DNA of 64,000 nucleotides from Rhizobium etli CFN 42 (lineage in GTDB: Bacteria; Pseudomonadota; Alphaproteobacteria; Rhizobiales; Rhizobiaceae). Below the pieces are notes generated by a model. That model saw only the letters and a program-made list of their open reading frames with translations. It was not told the DNA's origin and made no database searches. The first letter of the stretch is position 1. Each line of letters opens with the position of its first letter. Below, one piece after another: positions 12,666 to 21,479 of the stretch. The stretch is from NCBI RefSeq assembly GCF_000092045.1, contig NC_007761.1, forward strand, positions 995,001-1,059,000. The letters are read 5' to 3'. The translations under genes were made by a program, and so were the position numbers.

Positions 12666-12783
12666 CAGTCTTCTTCTTCTGTTTGGCGCGAATCGCTCAG
12701 GGGCGTCGCGCAGGCATTTCCATTCGGGATGCGAATACTTTATGGGAGAGTTAAGGCAGCGTGAAATTGTCGGAAGGAATCGC

Positions 12784-13164
12784 ATGAGCGAGGACAGCGC
12801 CCACTATCCCCCCATCGATCCGGTCAAGACGGGTATCAAAGGCTGCTGCCCGCGCTGCGGTCATGGCAAGCTGTTCGATGGCCTGCTCGGCCTGAAGCCG
12901 CGTTGCGCCTCCTGCGGCCTGGATTATTCCTTCGCCGATTCCGGTGATGGCCCGGCGGTCTTCGTCATCCTCATCGTCGGCTTCATCATCATTGGCATGG
13001 TGCTGTGGCTGCAGGTCAATTACGGGCCGCCGATCTGGGTGCATATCCTCATCTTTGGACCGCTGACGATCATCCTGTCGCTCCTGACGCTGCGTTGGTT
13101 CAAGGGCATCCTGATCGCCATGCAGTACCGCCATAATGCCCGCGAAGGACGTCTGAGTGACTGA
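12784..13164 (+). CDS. DUF983 family zinc-ribbon membrane protein
   Basis: A 126-residue protein with an N-terminal zinc ribbon (CCPRCG and CASCG, residues about 20-42) and two transmembrane helices (about 58-77 and 84-105). DUF983 genes commonly accompany the cta genes in alphaproteobacteria, and here the gene overlaps SURF1 by eight bases, so a part in aa3 oxidase biogenesis is likely but unproven. Start chosen at the ATG with GGAAGGA upstream. Confidence 0.9.
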   Translation: MSEDSAHYPPIDPVKTGIKGCCPRCGHGKLFDGLLGLKPRCASCGLDYSFADSGDGPAVFVILIVGFIIIGMVLWLQVNYGPPIWVHILIFGPLTIILSLLTLRWFKGILIAMQYRHNAREGRLSD

Positions 13165-13912
13165 CATCGATCATGCCGCGCCGCGCCGCCGGCTGCCTTT
13201 TATGACGGGCATTCTGGTGCTGACTGCCCTTGCCATCCTGATTTCGCTCGGCACCTGGCAGCTGCAGCGTCTCCACTGGAAGCAAGGCCTGCTCGCCGAT
13301 ATCGCCGCGCGCCAGGCTGCCGCGCCGGTGCCGCTCGCCGATATCGAGGCAATCGCCGCATCGGGCGGCGACATCGAATACCGCAAAGTCACCGCCACCG
13401 GCCGCTATATCAACAACAAGGAGCGGCATTTCTTCGCCACCTGGCGCGGCCAGACCGGCTTTTACGTCTACACCCCGCTCGAGCTTGCCGACGGGCGCAT
13501 TCTCATCGTCAACCGCGGCTTCGTTCCCTATGAGAACAAGGAGCCGGAAATGCGCATGCAGGGCCAGCTGACGGATCAGCAGACGGTCACGGGGCTCGCG
13601 CGCGCCAAACTTGCCGGCAAGCCATCCTGGCTGGTGCCCGACAACGACGTCGCCAAGAACATCTTCTACTGGAAAGACCTCGACGTGATGGCCGAAAGCG
13701 TCGGGCTGGAGAAGGCGCGCGTCATCCCCTTCTTCGTCGATGCCGATTCCACGCCCAACCCGGCCGGCCTGCCGATCGGTGGCGTCACCCAGGTCGATCT
13801 GCCGAACGACCATCTGCAATATGCTTTTACCTGGTACGGACTTGCCGCCGTGCTCGTCGCCGTGGTGGCGGTCTCCTGGTTCCGCAAACCGGGAAAGGCG
13901 CCGCGGCAATAG
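13157..13912 (+). CDS. SURF1 family cytochrome c oxidase assembly protein
   Basis: A 251-residue SURF1/Shy1 homologue that helps insert heme a into subunit I. It has the expected two transmembrane helices at the ends (about 17-35 and 224-242) around a periplasmic domain. Family hallmarks visible are SLGTWQLQRL (31-40), GFYVYTPLEL, ILIVNRGFVP and NDHLQYAFTWYGLA near the C-terminus. Start is GTG and overlaps the DUF983 gene. The gene lies 2.2 kb downstream of ctaE, outside the main operon. Confidence 0.95.
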   Translation: MTDIDHAAPRRRLPFMTGILVLTALAILISLGTWQLQRLHWKQGLLADIAARQAAAPVPLADIEAIAASGGDIEYRKVTATGRYINNKERHFFATWRGQTGFYVYTPLELADGRILIVNRGFVPYENKEPEMRMQGQLTDQQTVTGLARAKLAGKPSWLVPDNDVAKNIFYWKDLDVMAESVGLEKARVIPFFVDADSTPNPAGLPIGGVTQVDLPNDHLQYAFTWYGLAAVLVAVVAVSWFRKPGKAPRQ

Positions 13913-14001
13913 TATCGCTTCAATTCCCGGCCATATTGGGCTAGAGGTCGATTGCGCCCTCGCGGGACGTCGCTGATGAAGCTGGACCTTGCCACGTTCT
14001 C

Positions 14002-14134
14002 CCTCATTCCTGTGCTCGTCACAGGAATCCAGTGCGCCCAAGTCGTTGGGTGCGGAAGACTGAAGTAGGCATTGGTCGTTATTCACGGCGCCAACGCGCG
14101 TGGCTGGATTCCTGTGACGGGCACAGGAATGAGG
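14002..14134. repeat. Inverted repeat with 30-bp arms upstream of ispH
   Basis: Arms at 14002-14031 (cctcattcctgtgctcgtca...) and 14105-14134 are inverted copies of each other with one mismatch, and each arm contains a smaller palindrome around cctgtg/cacagg. The 73-base interior is unique. A related but shorter palindrome is at 61162-61217. The right arm ends 19 bases before the ispH start, so the element lies in the ispH leader. Confidence 0.8.
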
Positions 14135-14153
14135 AATGCATAACGGAACAGGC

Positions 14154-15155
14154 ATGAATATTGCGGCGAAACCTTCCTTGACGATCAGGCTCTGCGGCCC
14201 GCGCGGCTTCTGCGCCGGCGTCGACCGCGCCATCCAGATCGTCGTGCTGGCGCTGAAATCCTATGGCGCGCCGGTCTATGTGCGCCACGAGATCGTCCAC
14301 AATCGTTATGTCGTCGAGGGGCTGGAGGCCAAGGGTGCCGTGTTCGTCGAGGAACTGGACGAGATCCCGGCCGAGCATCGCGCCCAGCCGGTGGTCTTCT
14401 CCGCCCATGGCGTGCCGAAATCGGTGCCGGAGGATGCGGCGAGCCGCAACCTCTTCTATCTCGACGCCACCTGCCCGCTGGTCTCCAAGGTCCACAAGCA
14501 GGCGATGCGCCACAATCGACTTGGCCGCCACGTTGTCCTCATCGGTCATGCCGGTCATCCGGAAGTGATCGGCACGATGGGGCAATTGCCGGAAGGCGCG
14601 GTTTCGCTGATCGAGACGATCGAGGATGCCGACGCCTACGCCCCGGCCGATCCCGACAATCTCGGCTATGTCACTCAGACGACGCTGTCGGTCGACGATA
14701 CGGCCGGCGTCATCGCCCGCCTGCAGGAACGCTTTCCCAACCTGACTGCGCCGGCGGCGGATTCGATCTGTTATGCCACGACCAACCGTCAGGAAGTGGT
14801 GAAGCAGGCGGCCCCCGGCTGCGATCTCTTCATCATCGTCGGTGCGCCGAACTCGTCCAATTCCAAGCGCCTCGTCGAAGTGGCGCTGAGGGCAGGGGCG
14901 AAGAAATCGATCCTGGTGCAGCGGGCCGCCGAGCTCGACTGGGAGGAGATCGGCGCGATTTCGACGCTCGGCCTTTCCGCCGGCGCCTCGGCGCCTGAAG
15001 TCATCGTCAACGAGATCATCGAAGCCTTCCGCGCCCGCTTCGATGCCCGCGTCGAGCTGGCCGAGACGGTGCAGGAAACCGAAAACTTCCTGGTCAATCG
15101 CGAATTGCGCAGCATCGAGCTGACGACGGCCGACATGGCCTTCGTCAACGGCTAG
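14154..15155 (+). CDS. ispH: 4-hydroxy-3-methylbut-2-enyl diphosphate reductase
   Basis: A 333-residue IspH (LytB), the last enzyme of the MEP pathway, reducing HMBPP to IPP and DMAPP with a 4Fe-4S cluster. The three cluster cysteines are Cys20 ([10 protein letters not shown]), Cys107 (DATCPLV) and Cys206 (SICYATT); the catalytic TTNRQ follows. I chose [13 protein letters not shown] as the start: it matches family N-termini, while the ATG at 14136 touches the inverted repeat. The 55-base gap to thrB suggests one transcript. Confidence 0.96.
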   Translation: MNIAAKPSLTIRLCGPRGFCAGVDRAIQIVVLALKSYGAPVYVRHEIVHNRYVVEGLEAKGAVFVEELDEIPAEHRAQPVVFSAHGVPKSVPEDAASRNLFYLDATCPLVSKVHKQAMRHNRLGRHVVLIGHAGHPEVIGTMGQLPEGAVSLIETIEDADAYAPADPDNLGYVTQTTLSVDDTAGVIARLQERFPNLTAPAADSICYATTNRQEVVKQAAPGCDLFIIVGAPNSSNSKRLVEVALRAGAKKSILVQRAAELDWEEIGAISTLGLSAGASAPEVIVNEIIEAFRARFDARVELAETVQETENFLVNRELRSIELTTADMAFVNG

Positions 15156-15210
15156 GCCGCCATCGCGTCCCGGGTCATCCATCATCCATCATACAGAGAC
15201 GAGACCTCAC

Positions 15211-16176
15211 TTGGCAGTCTATACCGATATCGCCGAAGACGATCTGAAATGGTTCCTGACGGAATATGATGTAGGCACGCTGCTCTCCTATAAGGGCATC
15301 GCCGAAGGCGTCGAAAACTCCAATTTCCTGCTGCATACCTCGAAGGCGCCGCTGATCCTGACGCTTTATGAGAAGCGCGTGGAAAAGAGCGACCTGCCGT
15401 TTTTCCTCGGCCTGATGCAGCATCTCTCTGCCCGCGGCCTCTCCTGTCCGCTGCCGTTGCCGCGGCGCGACGGCGCGCTGCTCGGCTCGCTCTCCGGCCG
15501 CCCGGCGGCGCTGATTTCCTTCCTCGAAGGCATGTGGCTGAGAAAGCCGGAGGCGAAGCATTGCCGCGAGGTCGGCAGGGCGCTGGCCGAAATGCACGTG
15601 GCCGGCGAGGGCTTCGAGCTGAAACGTCCGAACGCGCTTTCCCTCGATGGCTGGCGGGGGCTCTGGGAGAAATCCGAGGCGCGCGCCGATGAAGTCGAAT
15701 CTGGCCTGCAGGGCGAGATCCGCAACGAGCTCGATTTTCTTGCCGCCGCCTGGCCGAAGAGCCTGCCTTCCGGCGTCATCCATGCCGACCTCTTTCCTGA
15801 CAACGTCTTCTTCCTCGGCGACGAGCTCTCCGGCCTGATCGATTTCTATTTCGCCTGCAACGACCTGCTCGCCTATGACGTCTCGATCTGCCTGAACGCC
15901 TGGTGCTTCGAGAAGGATGGCGCCTACAACATCACCAAGGGCATGGCGATGCTCGAGGGTTATCAGAGTGTCAGACCGTTGAGCGGTGAAGAAATCGCCG
16001 CCCTTCCGCTGCTCGCGCGCGGCTCGGCGCTGCGCTTCTTCCTGACGCGACTCTATGACTGGCTGATGACGCCGGAAGGCGCCATGGTCACCAAGAAGGA
16101 TCCGCTCGAATATCTGCACAAGTTGCGGTTCCACCGCCAGATCGGCTCAGCCGCAGAATACGGGTTGAGCCTATGA
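15211..16176 (+). CDS. thrB: Homoserine kinase (aminoglycoside phosphotransferase fold)
   Basis: A 321-residue homoserine kinase of the APH-fold type used by many alphaproteobacteria instead of the GHMP type. It phosphorylates homoserine for threonine synthase. Catalytic loop is [14 protein letters not shown] (about residues 189-202) and the metal-binding motif is LIDFYFA (about 209-215). The start is [15 protein letters not shown] fits the conserved family N-terminus well, so I accept it although no ATG is near. It overlaps rnhA by four bases (ATGA). The partner thrC lies at 33-34.6 kb on the other strand. Confidence 0.95.
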   Translation: MAVYTDIAEDDLKWFLTEYDVGTLLSYKGIAEGVENSNFLLHTSKAPLILTLYEKRVEKSDLPFFLGLMQHLSARGLSCPLPLPRRDGALLGSLSGRPAALISFLEGMWLRKPEAKHCREVGRALAEMHVAGEGFELKRPNALSLDGWRGLWEKSEARADEVESGLQGEIRNELDFLAAAWPKSLPSGVIHADLFPDNVFFLGDELSGLIDFYFACNDLLAYDVSICLNAWCFEKDGAYNITKGMAMLEGYQSVRPLSGEEIAALPLLARGSALRFFLTRLYDWLMTPEGAMVTKKDPLEYLHKLRFHRQIGSAAEYGLSL

Positions 16177-16628
16177 AACACGTCGATATCTTCACCGACG
16201 GCGCATGCTCCGGCAATCCCGGTCCCGGCGGCTGGGGCGCGGTGCTGCGCTACGGCGAGGTCGAAAAGGAGCTCTGCGGCGGCGAGGCGGAGACGACCAA
16301 CAATCGCATGGAGCTGATGGCGGCGATCTCGGCGTTGCAGGCCCTGAAGAGCCCTTGCGAAGTCGACCTCTATACCGACAGCGCCTATGTCAAGGACGGC
16401 ATCTCCAAGTGGATTTTCGGCTGGAAGAAAAACGGCTGGAAGACATCGGACAAGAAGCCGGTAAAGAATGCCGAGCTCTGGCAGGCGCTGGAGGAAGCCC
16501 GCAACCGCCATAAGGTGACGCTGCACTGGGTCAAGGGCCACGCCGGCCATCCGGAAAACGAACGCGCGGATGAACTTGCGCGCCGGGGCATGGAGCCGTT
16601 CAAGAAGGGCAAGGCGGTTTCCTTTTAG
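16173..16628 (+). CDS. rnhA: Ribonuclease HI
   Basis: A 151-residue RNase HI that cleaves the RNA strand of RNA-DNA hybrids. The N-terminal active-site strand carries Asp9 in [12 protein letters not shown], followed by the catalytic Glu in TNNRMELMA, Asp in [12 protein letters not shown] and the final [10 protein letters not shown] with the fourth acidic residue. Basic protrusion [16 protein letters not shown] is intact. Length is typical. Translation is coupled to thrB. Confidence 0.97.
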   Translation: MKHVDIFTDGACSGNPGPGGWGAVLRYGEVEKELCGGEAETTNNRMELMAAISALQALKSPCEVDLYTDSAYVKDGISKWIFGWKKNGWKTSDKKPVKNAELWQALEEARNRHKVTLHWVKGHAGHPENERADELARRGMEPFKKGKAVSF

Positions 16629-16699
16629 GGGTATGACGGCTGCCCCTCACCAACTACCGTATATTGCAGGCCGAGACCGTTTTCGTTCGGGAGGCAAGA

Positions 16700-16930
16700 G
16701 TGTCATCTATTCCAACGACAGTCGAATTGAGCTCAACGATCGATCGCATGGAGGACATCTATCGTCGTCACGGAGAAGCCGGCGCTCTTTTCGATGCCTA
16801 TGAGAAGCTGTGTCAGCGTTTCGAACGGGATTTGGCGGACGAGCGCGATGTGTTGCTCAGCAAAGGGGCAGCGCTGATGATGATCAAATATTGGCTCGAA
16901 GAGACAGGGTCGAATTCTGTGCGCGGTTGA
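16700..16930 (+). CDS. Small hypothetical protein (76 aa)
   Basis: A 76-residue, mostly helical, charged protein with no signal peptide. The core RRHGEAGALFDAYEKLCQ and AALMMIKYWLEE suggest a compact helical fold. I did not recognise a family. The start is GTG at 16700, supported by a strong GGGAGG six bases upstream; no ATG has a comparable site. It follows rnhA by 71 bases. Confidence 0.65.
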   Translation: MSSIPTTVELSSTIDRMEDIYRRHGEAGALFDAYEKLCQRFERDLADERDVLLSKGAALMMIKYWLEETGSNSVRG

Positions 16931-17055
16931 AGGAGGGACGGTTTACGCGTTCATCCTGCGGCCGCGATGCGGAAGACCGATAACAGGCGGATTGCGTCTC
17001 CTTGCGCTCCCTCGAACTTGCACGGGTGAAAGATGATGCGGCGTTGCCACGAGTC

Positions 17056-17191
17056 CCCTTCTCCCCAGCGCGGAGAAGATGCCGGCAGGCAGATGAGGGG
17101 GTGAGCGGCTGAGCCGCGAATTCGGGCCACCAACCGGGGTCGAGCCGCGGGTCTCGACCCGTCCTTCGGCCCCCCGCTGGGGAGAAGAGGG
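17056..17191. repeat. RIME-like mosaic element
   Basis: Arms ccccttctccccagcg (17056-17071) and its complement (17175-17190) frame a GC-rich interior with gccggcaggcagatgaggggg and gcggctgagccgc. The core resembles the elements at 4271, 20865 and 51627. It lies between the small ORF and the convergent metallopeptidase gene; the remaining bases of the gap 16931-17217 show nothing else. Confidence 0.75.
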
Positions 17192-17217
17192 AGCAAGCAG
17201 CGGTATTTTCACCCCAC

Positions 17218-18288
17218 CTATTGCCGCACCGCCGCCCCCTGGATCAGCCGATGCAGATATTCGAGCTTGGCCACGACGGGTGAGGACAGAACGAAGGGGT
17301 AGGAATCCGGCTGGCCCATGCTGCGCTGGATGGCGTTGATCGCGATGCTGAGCGGCACCCAGGCGCTGACGAGCTGCTCGGCGCTCTTCGCCCTGTAGGG
17401 AAGGAAATCGACCTCGCCTGCTATTTCCTCATGGCCGCGCGGATCGATGGCGATGCCGAAGGCGCGGGCCGTCTCCAGTGTGTCGACGATATGGAGGTAA
17501 TGCGCGAAGCATTCGGCGAAATCCTCCCAGGGATGCGACGCGGCATAGGCGCTGATGAAATTATCCTGCCATCCCAAAGGCGGGCCGCCGGCATAGTGTT
17601 TTTGCAGCGCGGCCGTATAATCCTGCCGCTCGTCGCCGAAGACGGCGCGGAAATCGTCGAGGCCGTTCTGATCGCGCACCAGCTTGTTCCAGATGAAATG
17701 GCCGGTCTCGTGGCGGAAATGGCCGAGCAGCGTGCGATAGGGCTCGTTCATCGAGCTGCGCGCCTGTTCGCGGGTGGCGTCGTCGGCCTCGGCGGCGCGA
17801 ATGGTGATCAGGCCTTCCTCATGGCCGGTCATGGCGGGCACGATATTACCGTTGCCCTGCAGGGAATCTTCGAGAAAATCAAAGACCAGGCCGCCCTGCG
17901 GGTCTTGGCCGCGATCGGGATGCGGCAGCTTCCAGCGCAACAGCGAATAAAAGAGATGACGCTGCGCCTGTCCGATGCGCCGCCAGCGGTCGATGCCGTC
18001 CTGGGTGTCGGAATTCGGAACCAGCCGGTTGTGGCGGCAGGCGGTGCAGAATTCACTGTCGCTGTCGCCCTCCACCAGCCAGTTGCAGATGTCGAGGCCG
18101 GAATTGGCGCAGAAGCGCACGTGCCGGTCGGAATCGGATACGAGCTGCCAGACCGTCTCATCACGCGGCTCCAGCGCATGCATGGCGAGGTCGCCGGGCA
18201 GGAAGCCGAGGCGATGGTTGCAGCGCACGCACCGGCGATTGTCGAAGTGGACGACCTGGTCGCAATTGTCGCAGGCAAAGAGTTTCAT
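17218..18288 (-). CDS. Putative zinc-binding metallopeptidase with N-terminal zinc ribbons
   Basis: A 356-residue protein of the family annotated as putative zinc-binding metallo-peptidase. The N-terminus has two zinc-ribbon units: Cys6/Cys9 with Cys20/Cys23, and Cys60/Cys68 with Cys81/Cys84. The catalytic zincin motif HExxH is at residues 193-197 (HETGH), with a probable third ligand in the later DFAECFAHYLHI helix. No signal peptide or membrane helix, so it is cytoplasmic. Substrate unknown. Full length and single gene. Confidence 0.88.
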   Translation of the reverse strand: MKLFACDNCDQVVHFDNRRCVRCNHRLGFLPGDLAMHALEPRDETVWQLVSDSDRHVRFCANSGLDICNWLVEGDSDSEFCTACRHNRLVPNSDTQDGIDRWRRIGQAQRHLFYSLLRWKLPHPDRGQDPQGGLVFDFLEDSLQGNGNIVPAMTGHEEGLITIRAAEADDATREQARSSMNEPYRTLLGHFRHETGHFIWNKLVRDQNGLDDFRAVFGDERQDYTAALQKHYAGGPPLGWQDNFISAYAASHPWEDFAECFAHYLHIVDTLETARAFGIAIDPRGHEEIAGEVDFLPYRAKSAEQLVSAWVPLSIAINAIQRSMGQPDSYPFVLSSPVVAKLEYLHRLIQGAAVRQ

Positions 18289-18374
18289 CGGACCGTTCTC
18301 TGCAAGGCAGCGGCGAATTAAAATGCCCGCTGCGCGCGTGCGCAGCAGGCATGGTTGAGGGCTGAGCTGGTGGT

Positions 18375-18566
18375 TCAGAGCCGGTCGACGGCGCCTTTGA
18401 GCTTGTCCTTGACCTTGCCGGCTGCGACCTGTCCCTTGCCCTTGGCTTCCTGGACGTCGCCCTCGGCCTGCATGTCGCGATTGCCCGTGGCCTTGCCGGC
18501 GGCCTGCTTGGTCTTGCCGGCAATTTCGTTTGCCTTGCCTGAAATCTTGTCGCTGGTGCTACCCAT
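18375..18566 (-). CDS. CsbD family stress-response protein
   Basis: A 63-residue, lysine- and alanine-rich CsbD protein, largely made of repeats such as SGKANEIAGKTKQAAGKATG and KGKGQVAAGKVKDKLKG. Family members are small, abundant general-stress proteins of unknown mechanism. Start at MGSTSDKI with GGAG nine bases upstream; an in-frame ATG five codons earlier is less likely. Confidence 0.88.
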   Translation of the reverse strand: MGSTSDKISGKANEIAGKTKQAAGKATGNRDMQAEGDVQEAKGKGQVAAGKVKDKLKGAVDRL

Positions 18567-18646
18567 CTGTGATGTCTCCATACTCGGCGCCGGACCTCTC
18601 GTCCGCGCGGGAAGGGAACGTCACTCGCGCCTATTCGTTCCCGCGG

Positions 18647-18690
18647 CCGTCAGGGAGCAGCGACCGTCAGGCGAGCAGCGACCGTCAGGC
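18647..18690. repeat. Short tandem repeat of 17-18 bp
   Basis: Three head-to-tail copies of ccgtcagg separated by gagcagcga spacers (two full 17-18-bp units plus a partial one). The last unit overlaps the stop codon of the AlgH-family gene. Upstream (18605-18650) an inverted pair gggaacg/cgttccc is also present. No function is evident. Confidence 0.6.
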
Positions 18691-19290
18691 GTGGCCGGCC
18701 TCGGCCGAAAGCATGGCGGCGTTGATGCCCATGCCGGCGAGCGCCCGCTCGTATTTGTCATCGAGGTTGCGATCGAAAATCAGTTCCTCGTTGGCGGGGC
18801 AGGTGAGCCAGCCATTGTTGGCGACCTCGTTTTCGAGCTGACCGGCTGCCCAGGAGGAATAGCCAAGCAGCATGGTCGCGCGCTTCGGCCCTGCGCCCTT
18901 GGAGATGGCACGCACGATGTCGAGCGTCGCCGTCAGGCAGATGTCGTCGCTGACCGGGATCGAGGAGTCGCTGGCGTAATCGTCCGAATGCAGCACGAAG
19001 CCGCGGCCGCTCTCCACCGGGCCGCCCGTCTGGATCGGGAAATCGCGGGCCCGCTGCGGCAGCACGATCGGTTCTTCCTGCTTGATCATGTCGAGATGCA
19101 AGAGCACATCGGTGAAGGTGAGGCTCTGCGGCCGGTTGATGACGAAGCCCATGGCGCCGGCATCCGAATGCGCGCAGATGTAAATCACCGTGCGCGCAAA
19201 ATTGCGGTCTTCCATGCCCGGCATGGCGATGAGGAATTGGCCATCGAAGAAGCCACGTTCCCGTCTGTTCTTCAGCGTCGATAAGGACAT
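18685..19290 (-). CDS. YqgE/AlgH (UPF0301) family protein
   Basis: A 201-residue UPF0301 protein. Typical stretches are [45 protein letters not shown] and [15 protein letters not shown]. The family is conserved and its biochemical role is unclear; AlgH was named as an alginate regulator in Pseudomonas. Start at [13 protein letters not shown], preceded by AGGAGGAACG; a longer frame upstream adds 13 residues without a good site. Confidence 0.93.
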   Translation of the reverse strand: MSLSTLKNRRERGFFDGQFLIAMPGMEDRNFARTVIYICAHSDAGAMGFVINRPQSLTFTDVLLHLDMIKQEEPIVLPQRARDFPIQTGGPVESGRGFVLHSDDYASDSSIPVSDDICLTATLDIVRAISKGAGPKRATMLLGYSSWAAGQLENEVANNGWLTCPANEELIFDRNLDDKYERALAGMGINAAMLSAEAGHA

Positions 19291-19430
19291 CGTTCCTCCT
19301 GCTGCCAGACCGCACCAAGGCCCCGACAAGAGAAAGATGGGCCAATGTCACCAATCAATCAACTGAAAATGAAGATTATGTGGCCGCCGCTTCTGGCGGC
19401 CACACGGTACTTTCGGTAAACCTTTGTTCC

Positions 19431-20270
19431 ATGATGATTATTTCTTTGGCACCGCGCGGGCTTTTCATGGCAGCCATTTCGCTGGCCGCAACCCTTGCCC
19501 CCTTTTGTTCCGCGCAGGCGGAAATGAGCGCCTGGGCCGAGGCCGAGGGCGGCCGCATGCGCCTCGTGGCGCTGGCGCCCGATGCCGGCGGCAGAATCCG
19601 CGCCGGCCTGCAGATCGAACCGAAACCCGGCTGGATCACCTATTGGCGCGAGCCGGGCAACAGCGGCATCCCGCCTCAGGTCACCATCGCGCCGGCAAGC
19701 GGCGTAACGCTCGACGCCATTGGCTATCCCGTCCCGAAGCATTTTTTCAAAGGCGGGATCGAGGATATCGCCTATGACGCGCCGGTGACGCTGCCGCTAT
19801 CCTTGACGGCGGCCGGCAAAGGCGGAGTCGAGATCGACGCCTCGGCCTTCATCGGCATCTGCAAGGATATCTGCGTTCCCTTCCAGGCGAATTTGAGCCT
19901 GAAGCTCGGCCGCGCCATGCAGTCGCACCCGGAGGAAGAGGCGATCCTTGCGGCCGCTGATGCGACGCTGCCAAAGCCGCCGTCGGATGATTTCAAGATC
20001 ACCGCGCATGCCATGTCGCCGGATCGGAAGACGCTGTCGCTGACGCTCGCCTTGCCGGGGGACGGCAAGGGCGCCCCCGATATCATCGTCACCGGCCCGA
20101 GCGGCCATGCCTTCACCAAGCAGATCGGCGGCAAACGCGAGGGCGCCACCTTCAAGACCGACATAGCAATCGGCAAGCTGCCGCAAAATTTCGATCTTCG
20201 CGGCAAGCGATGGGGCGTGCTGGTCATCGATGGCGCGCGCGCTATGGAGACCACGCTTGCCTTTGACTGA
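19431..20270 (+). CDS. DsbD N-terminal-domain-like periplasmic protein
   Basis: A 279-residue exported protein. A signal peptide covers about residues 1-30 (ending FCSAQAE). The mature part resembles the periplasmic alpha domain of protein-disulfide reductase DsbD: GWITYWREPGNSGIPP and the cysteine pair CKDICVPF (C-x3-C). The transmembrane and thioredoxin domains of full DsbD are absent, so it may act as a separate thiol carrier. It lies upstream of a peroxiredoxin (82 bases), consistent with a redox role, though no shared operon is proven. Confidence 0.85.
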   Translation: MMIISLAPRGLFMAAISLAATLAPFCSAQAEMSAWAEAEGGRMRLVALAPDAGGRIRAGLQIEPKPGWITYWREPGNSGIPPQVTIAPASGVTLDAIGYPVPKHFFKGGIEDIAYDAPVTLPLSLTAAGKGGVEIDASAFIGICKDICVPFQANLSLKLGRAMQSHPEEEAILAAADATLPKPPSDDFKITAHAMSPDRKTLSLTLALPGDGKGAPDIIVTGPSGHAFTKQIGGKREGATFKTDIAIGKLPQNFDLRGKRWGVLVIDGARAMETTLAFD

Positions 20271-20352
20271 CCGGGACCTATAGTCGCCCCGACCGCCGGC
20301 GGCGCCCCCCGCCCAGCCCGAATCCAACAAGCGAGAACCCGAGGAGAAAATC

Positions 20353-20838
20353 ATGACCATCGCGATCGGCGACAAGCTTCCGGCCGCCACCTTCAAGGAA
20401 AAGACTGCCGACGGCCCGGTCGAAATCACCACTGAACAGCTCTTTGCCGGCAAGCGCGTGGTGCTCTTTGCCGTGCCGGGCGCCTTCACCCCCACCTGCT
20501 CGCTGAACCACCTGCCCGGTTATCTCGAAAACCGCGACACCATCCTCGCCAAGGGCGTCGACGACATCGCCGTTCTCGCCGTCAACGACTGGCATGTGAT
20601 GGGCGCCTGGGCGCAATCCTCGGGCGGCCTCGGCAAGATCCACTTCCTCGCCGATTGGGACGCCGCCTTCACCAAAGCCGTCGGCCTCGAAGCCGACCTC
20701 TCCGCCGGCGGCCTCGGCCTGCGCTCCAAGCGCTATTCGATGCTGGTGGAAGACGGCGTGGTGAAAGCCTTGAACGTCGAGGAAAGCCCCGGCCAGGCAA
20801 CGGTGTCGGGTGCTGCCGCGATGCTGGAATTGCTGTGA
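20353..20838 (+). CDS. Peroxiredoxin, Prx5 family
   Basis: A 161-residue Prx5-type (glutaredoxin/thioredoxin-dependent) peroxiredoxin that reduces H2O2 and alkyl hydroperoxides in the cytosol. The peroxidatic cysteine is Cys49 in PGAFTPTCS. No second conserved cysteine is present in the resolving position, so it is of the 1-Cys or atypical kind. Start has GAGGAG seven bases upstream. A RIME-like repeat follows directly. Confidence 0.94.
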   Translation: MTIAIGDKLPAATFKEKTADGPVEITTEQLFAGKRVVLFAVPGAFTPTCSLNHLPGYLENRDTILAKGVDDIAVLAVNDWHVMGAWAQSSGGLGKIHFLADWDAAFTKAVGLEADLSAGGLGLRSKRYSMLVEDGVVKALNVEESPGQATVSGAAAMLELL

Positions 20839-20864
20839 GTTTTTGATAGATGGATGGCGAGGCT

Positions 20865-21004
20865 GCCCCTCACCCTAACCCTCTCCCCGTTCTGACGGGG
20901 AGAGGGGACGTGCCCTGGAGAGGTTGGCGAGGGACCAAGAGCTCGCGGCATATTCCCTTCTCCCCGTAAAAACGGGGAGAAGGTGCCGGCAGGCGGATGA
21001 GGGG
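20865..21004. repeat. RIME-like element with two palindromes
   Basis: The clearest copy in the window. Hairpin one is ctctccccgt/acggggagag at 20881-20904. Hairpin two is cttctccccgt/acggggagaag at 20957-20982. Both are followed by the family tail gtgccggcaggcggatgagg. The two-palindrome layout fits the published description of RIME1. The stretch 21005-21300 after it contains no gene or clear signal. Confidence 0.8.
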
Positions 21005-21306
21005 CGCGCGCCAACGGCGAGTTTGGCAGAAACGCGCGTCCAATCTCCGTCATCCCAGGCCCAATCCATGGCCACGCTGGACGAGGCCAGCATGGGTGTT
21101 CGGGTCAGGCCCAGGGTCAAACCCGAGGACGGCGGAGGGCTGAGTGAGCTCTGTGTAACCCAACGACGGTGAAGCAACAGCGGCGCCGTTGCGCCTCCTG
21201 CTAATCGCGTCCGTCAAACTCCGTCATTCCAAGCTCTGAGCCTGAAATCCACCGACCACCCTGTGACAAGATAGCCGAACCTCCCCGCCTTAATCTCGCC
21301 GTAATC

Positions 21307-21335
21307 GTTATAACATAACAGTAATGTTATTACAT
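21307..21335. promoter_or_regulatory. Candidate Zur operator upstream of the zinc importer operon
   Basis: An AT-rich island in GC-rich surroundings contains the inverted repeat ATAACA-N4-TGTTAT (21315-21330), flanked by outer TTATAAC and GTTATTAC. This resembles alphaproteobacterial Zur boxes, which are built on TGTTAT/ATAACA half-sites. It lies just before the first gene of the zinc ABC operon. Zur binding is inferred from motif and context. Confidence 0.75.
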
Positions 21336-21350
21336 TGTCAGGATGAGCCA

Positions 21351-21479
21351 ATGCAGCCGAGCCCCGATCGCCCCTCCGTCAGCCTGCTTGGGCACTCGGC
21401 CATATCCAGGGTGATCGGCATCTCGCTGATCATTGCCGCGCTCTGGCTCGCCATTCACTGGGCGGTCTTGCTGCCATGA
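21351..21479 (+). CDS. Small membrane protein leading the zinc ABC operon (42 aa)
   Basis: A 42-residue ORF starting MQPSPDRPSVSLLG with one predicted transmembrane helix (residues about 21-41). Its stop overlaps the ATG of the ATPase gene (ATGA), so the two are coupled. It starts 16 bases after the candidate Zur operator; AGGATGAG upstream is a usable ribosome site. It could be an accessory subunit of the importer or merely a translated leader. An ATG eight bases earlier is in another frame. I recognise no family. Confidence 0.6.
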   Translation: MQPSPDRPSVSLLGHSAISRVIGISLIIAALWLAIHWAVLLP

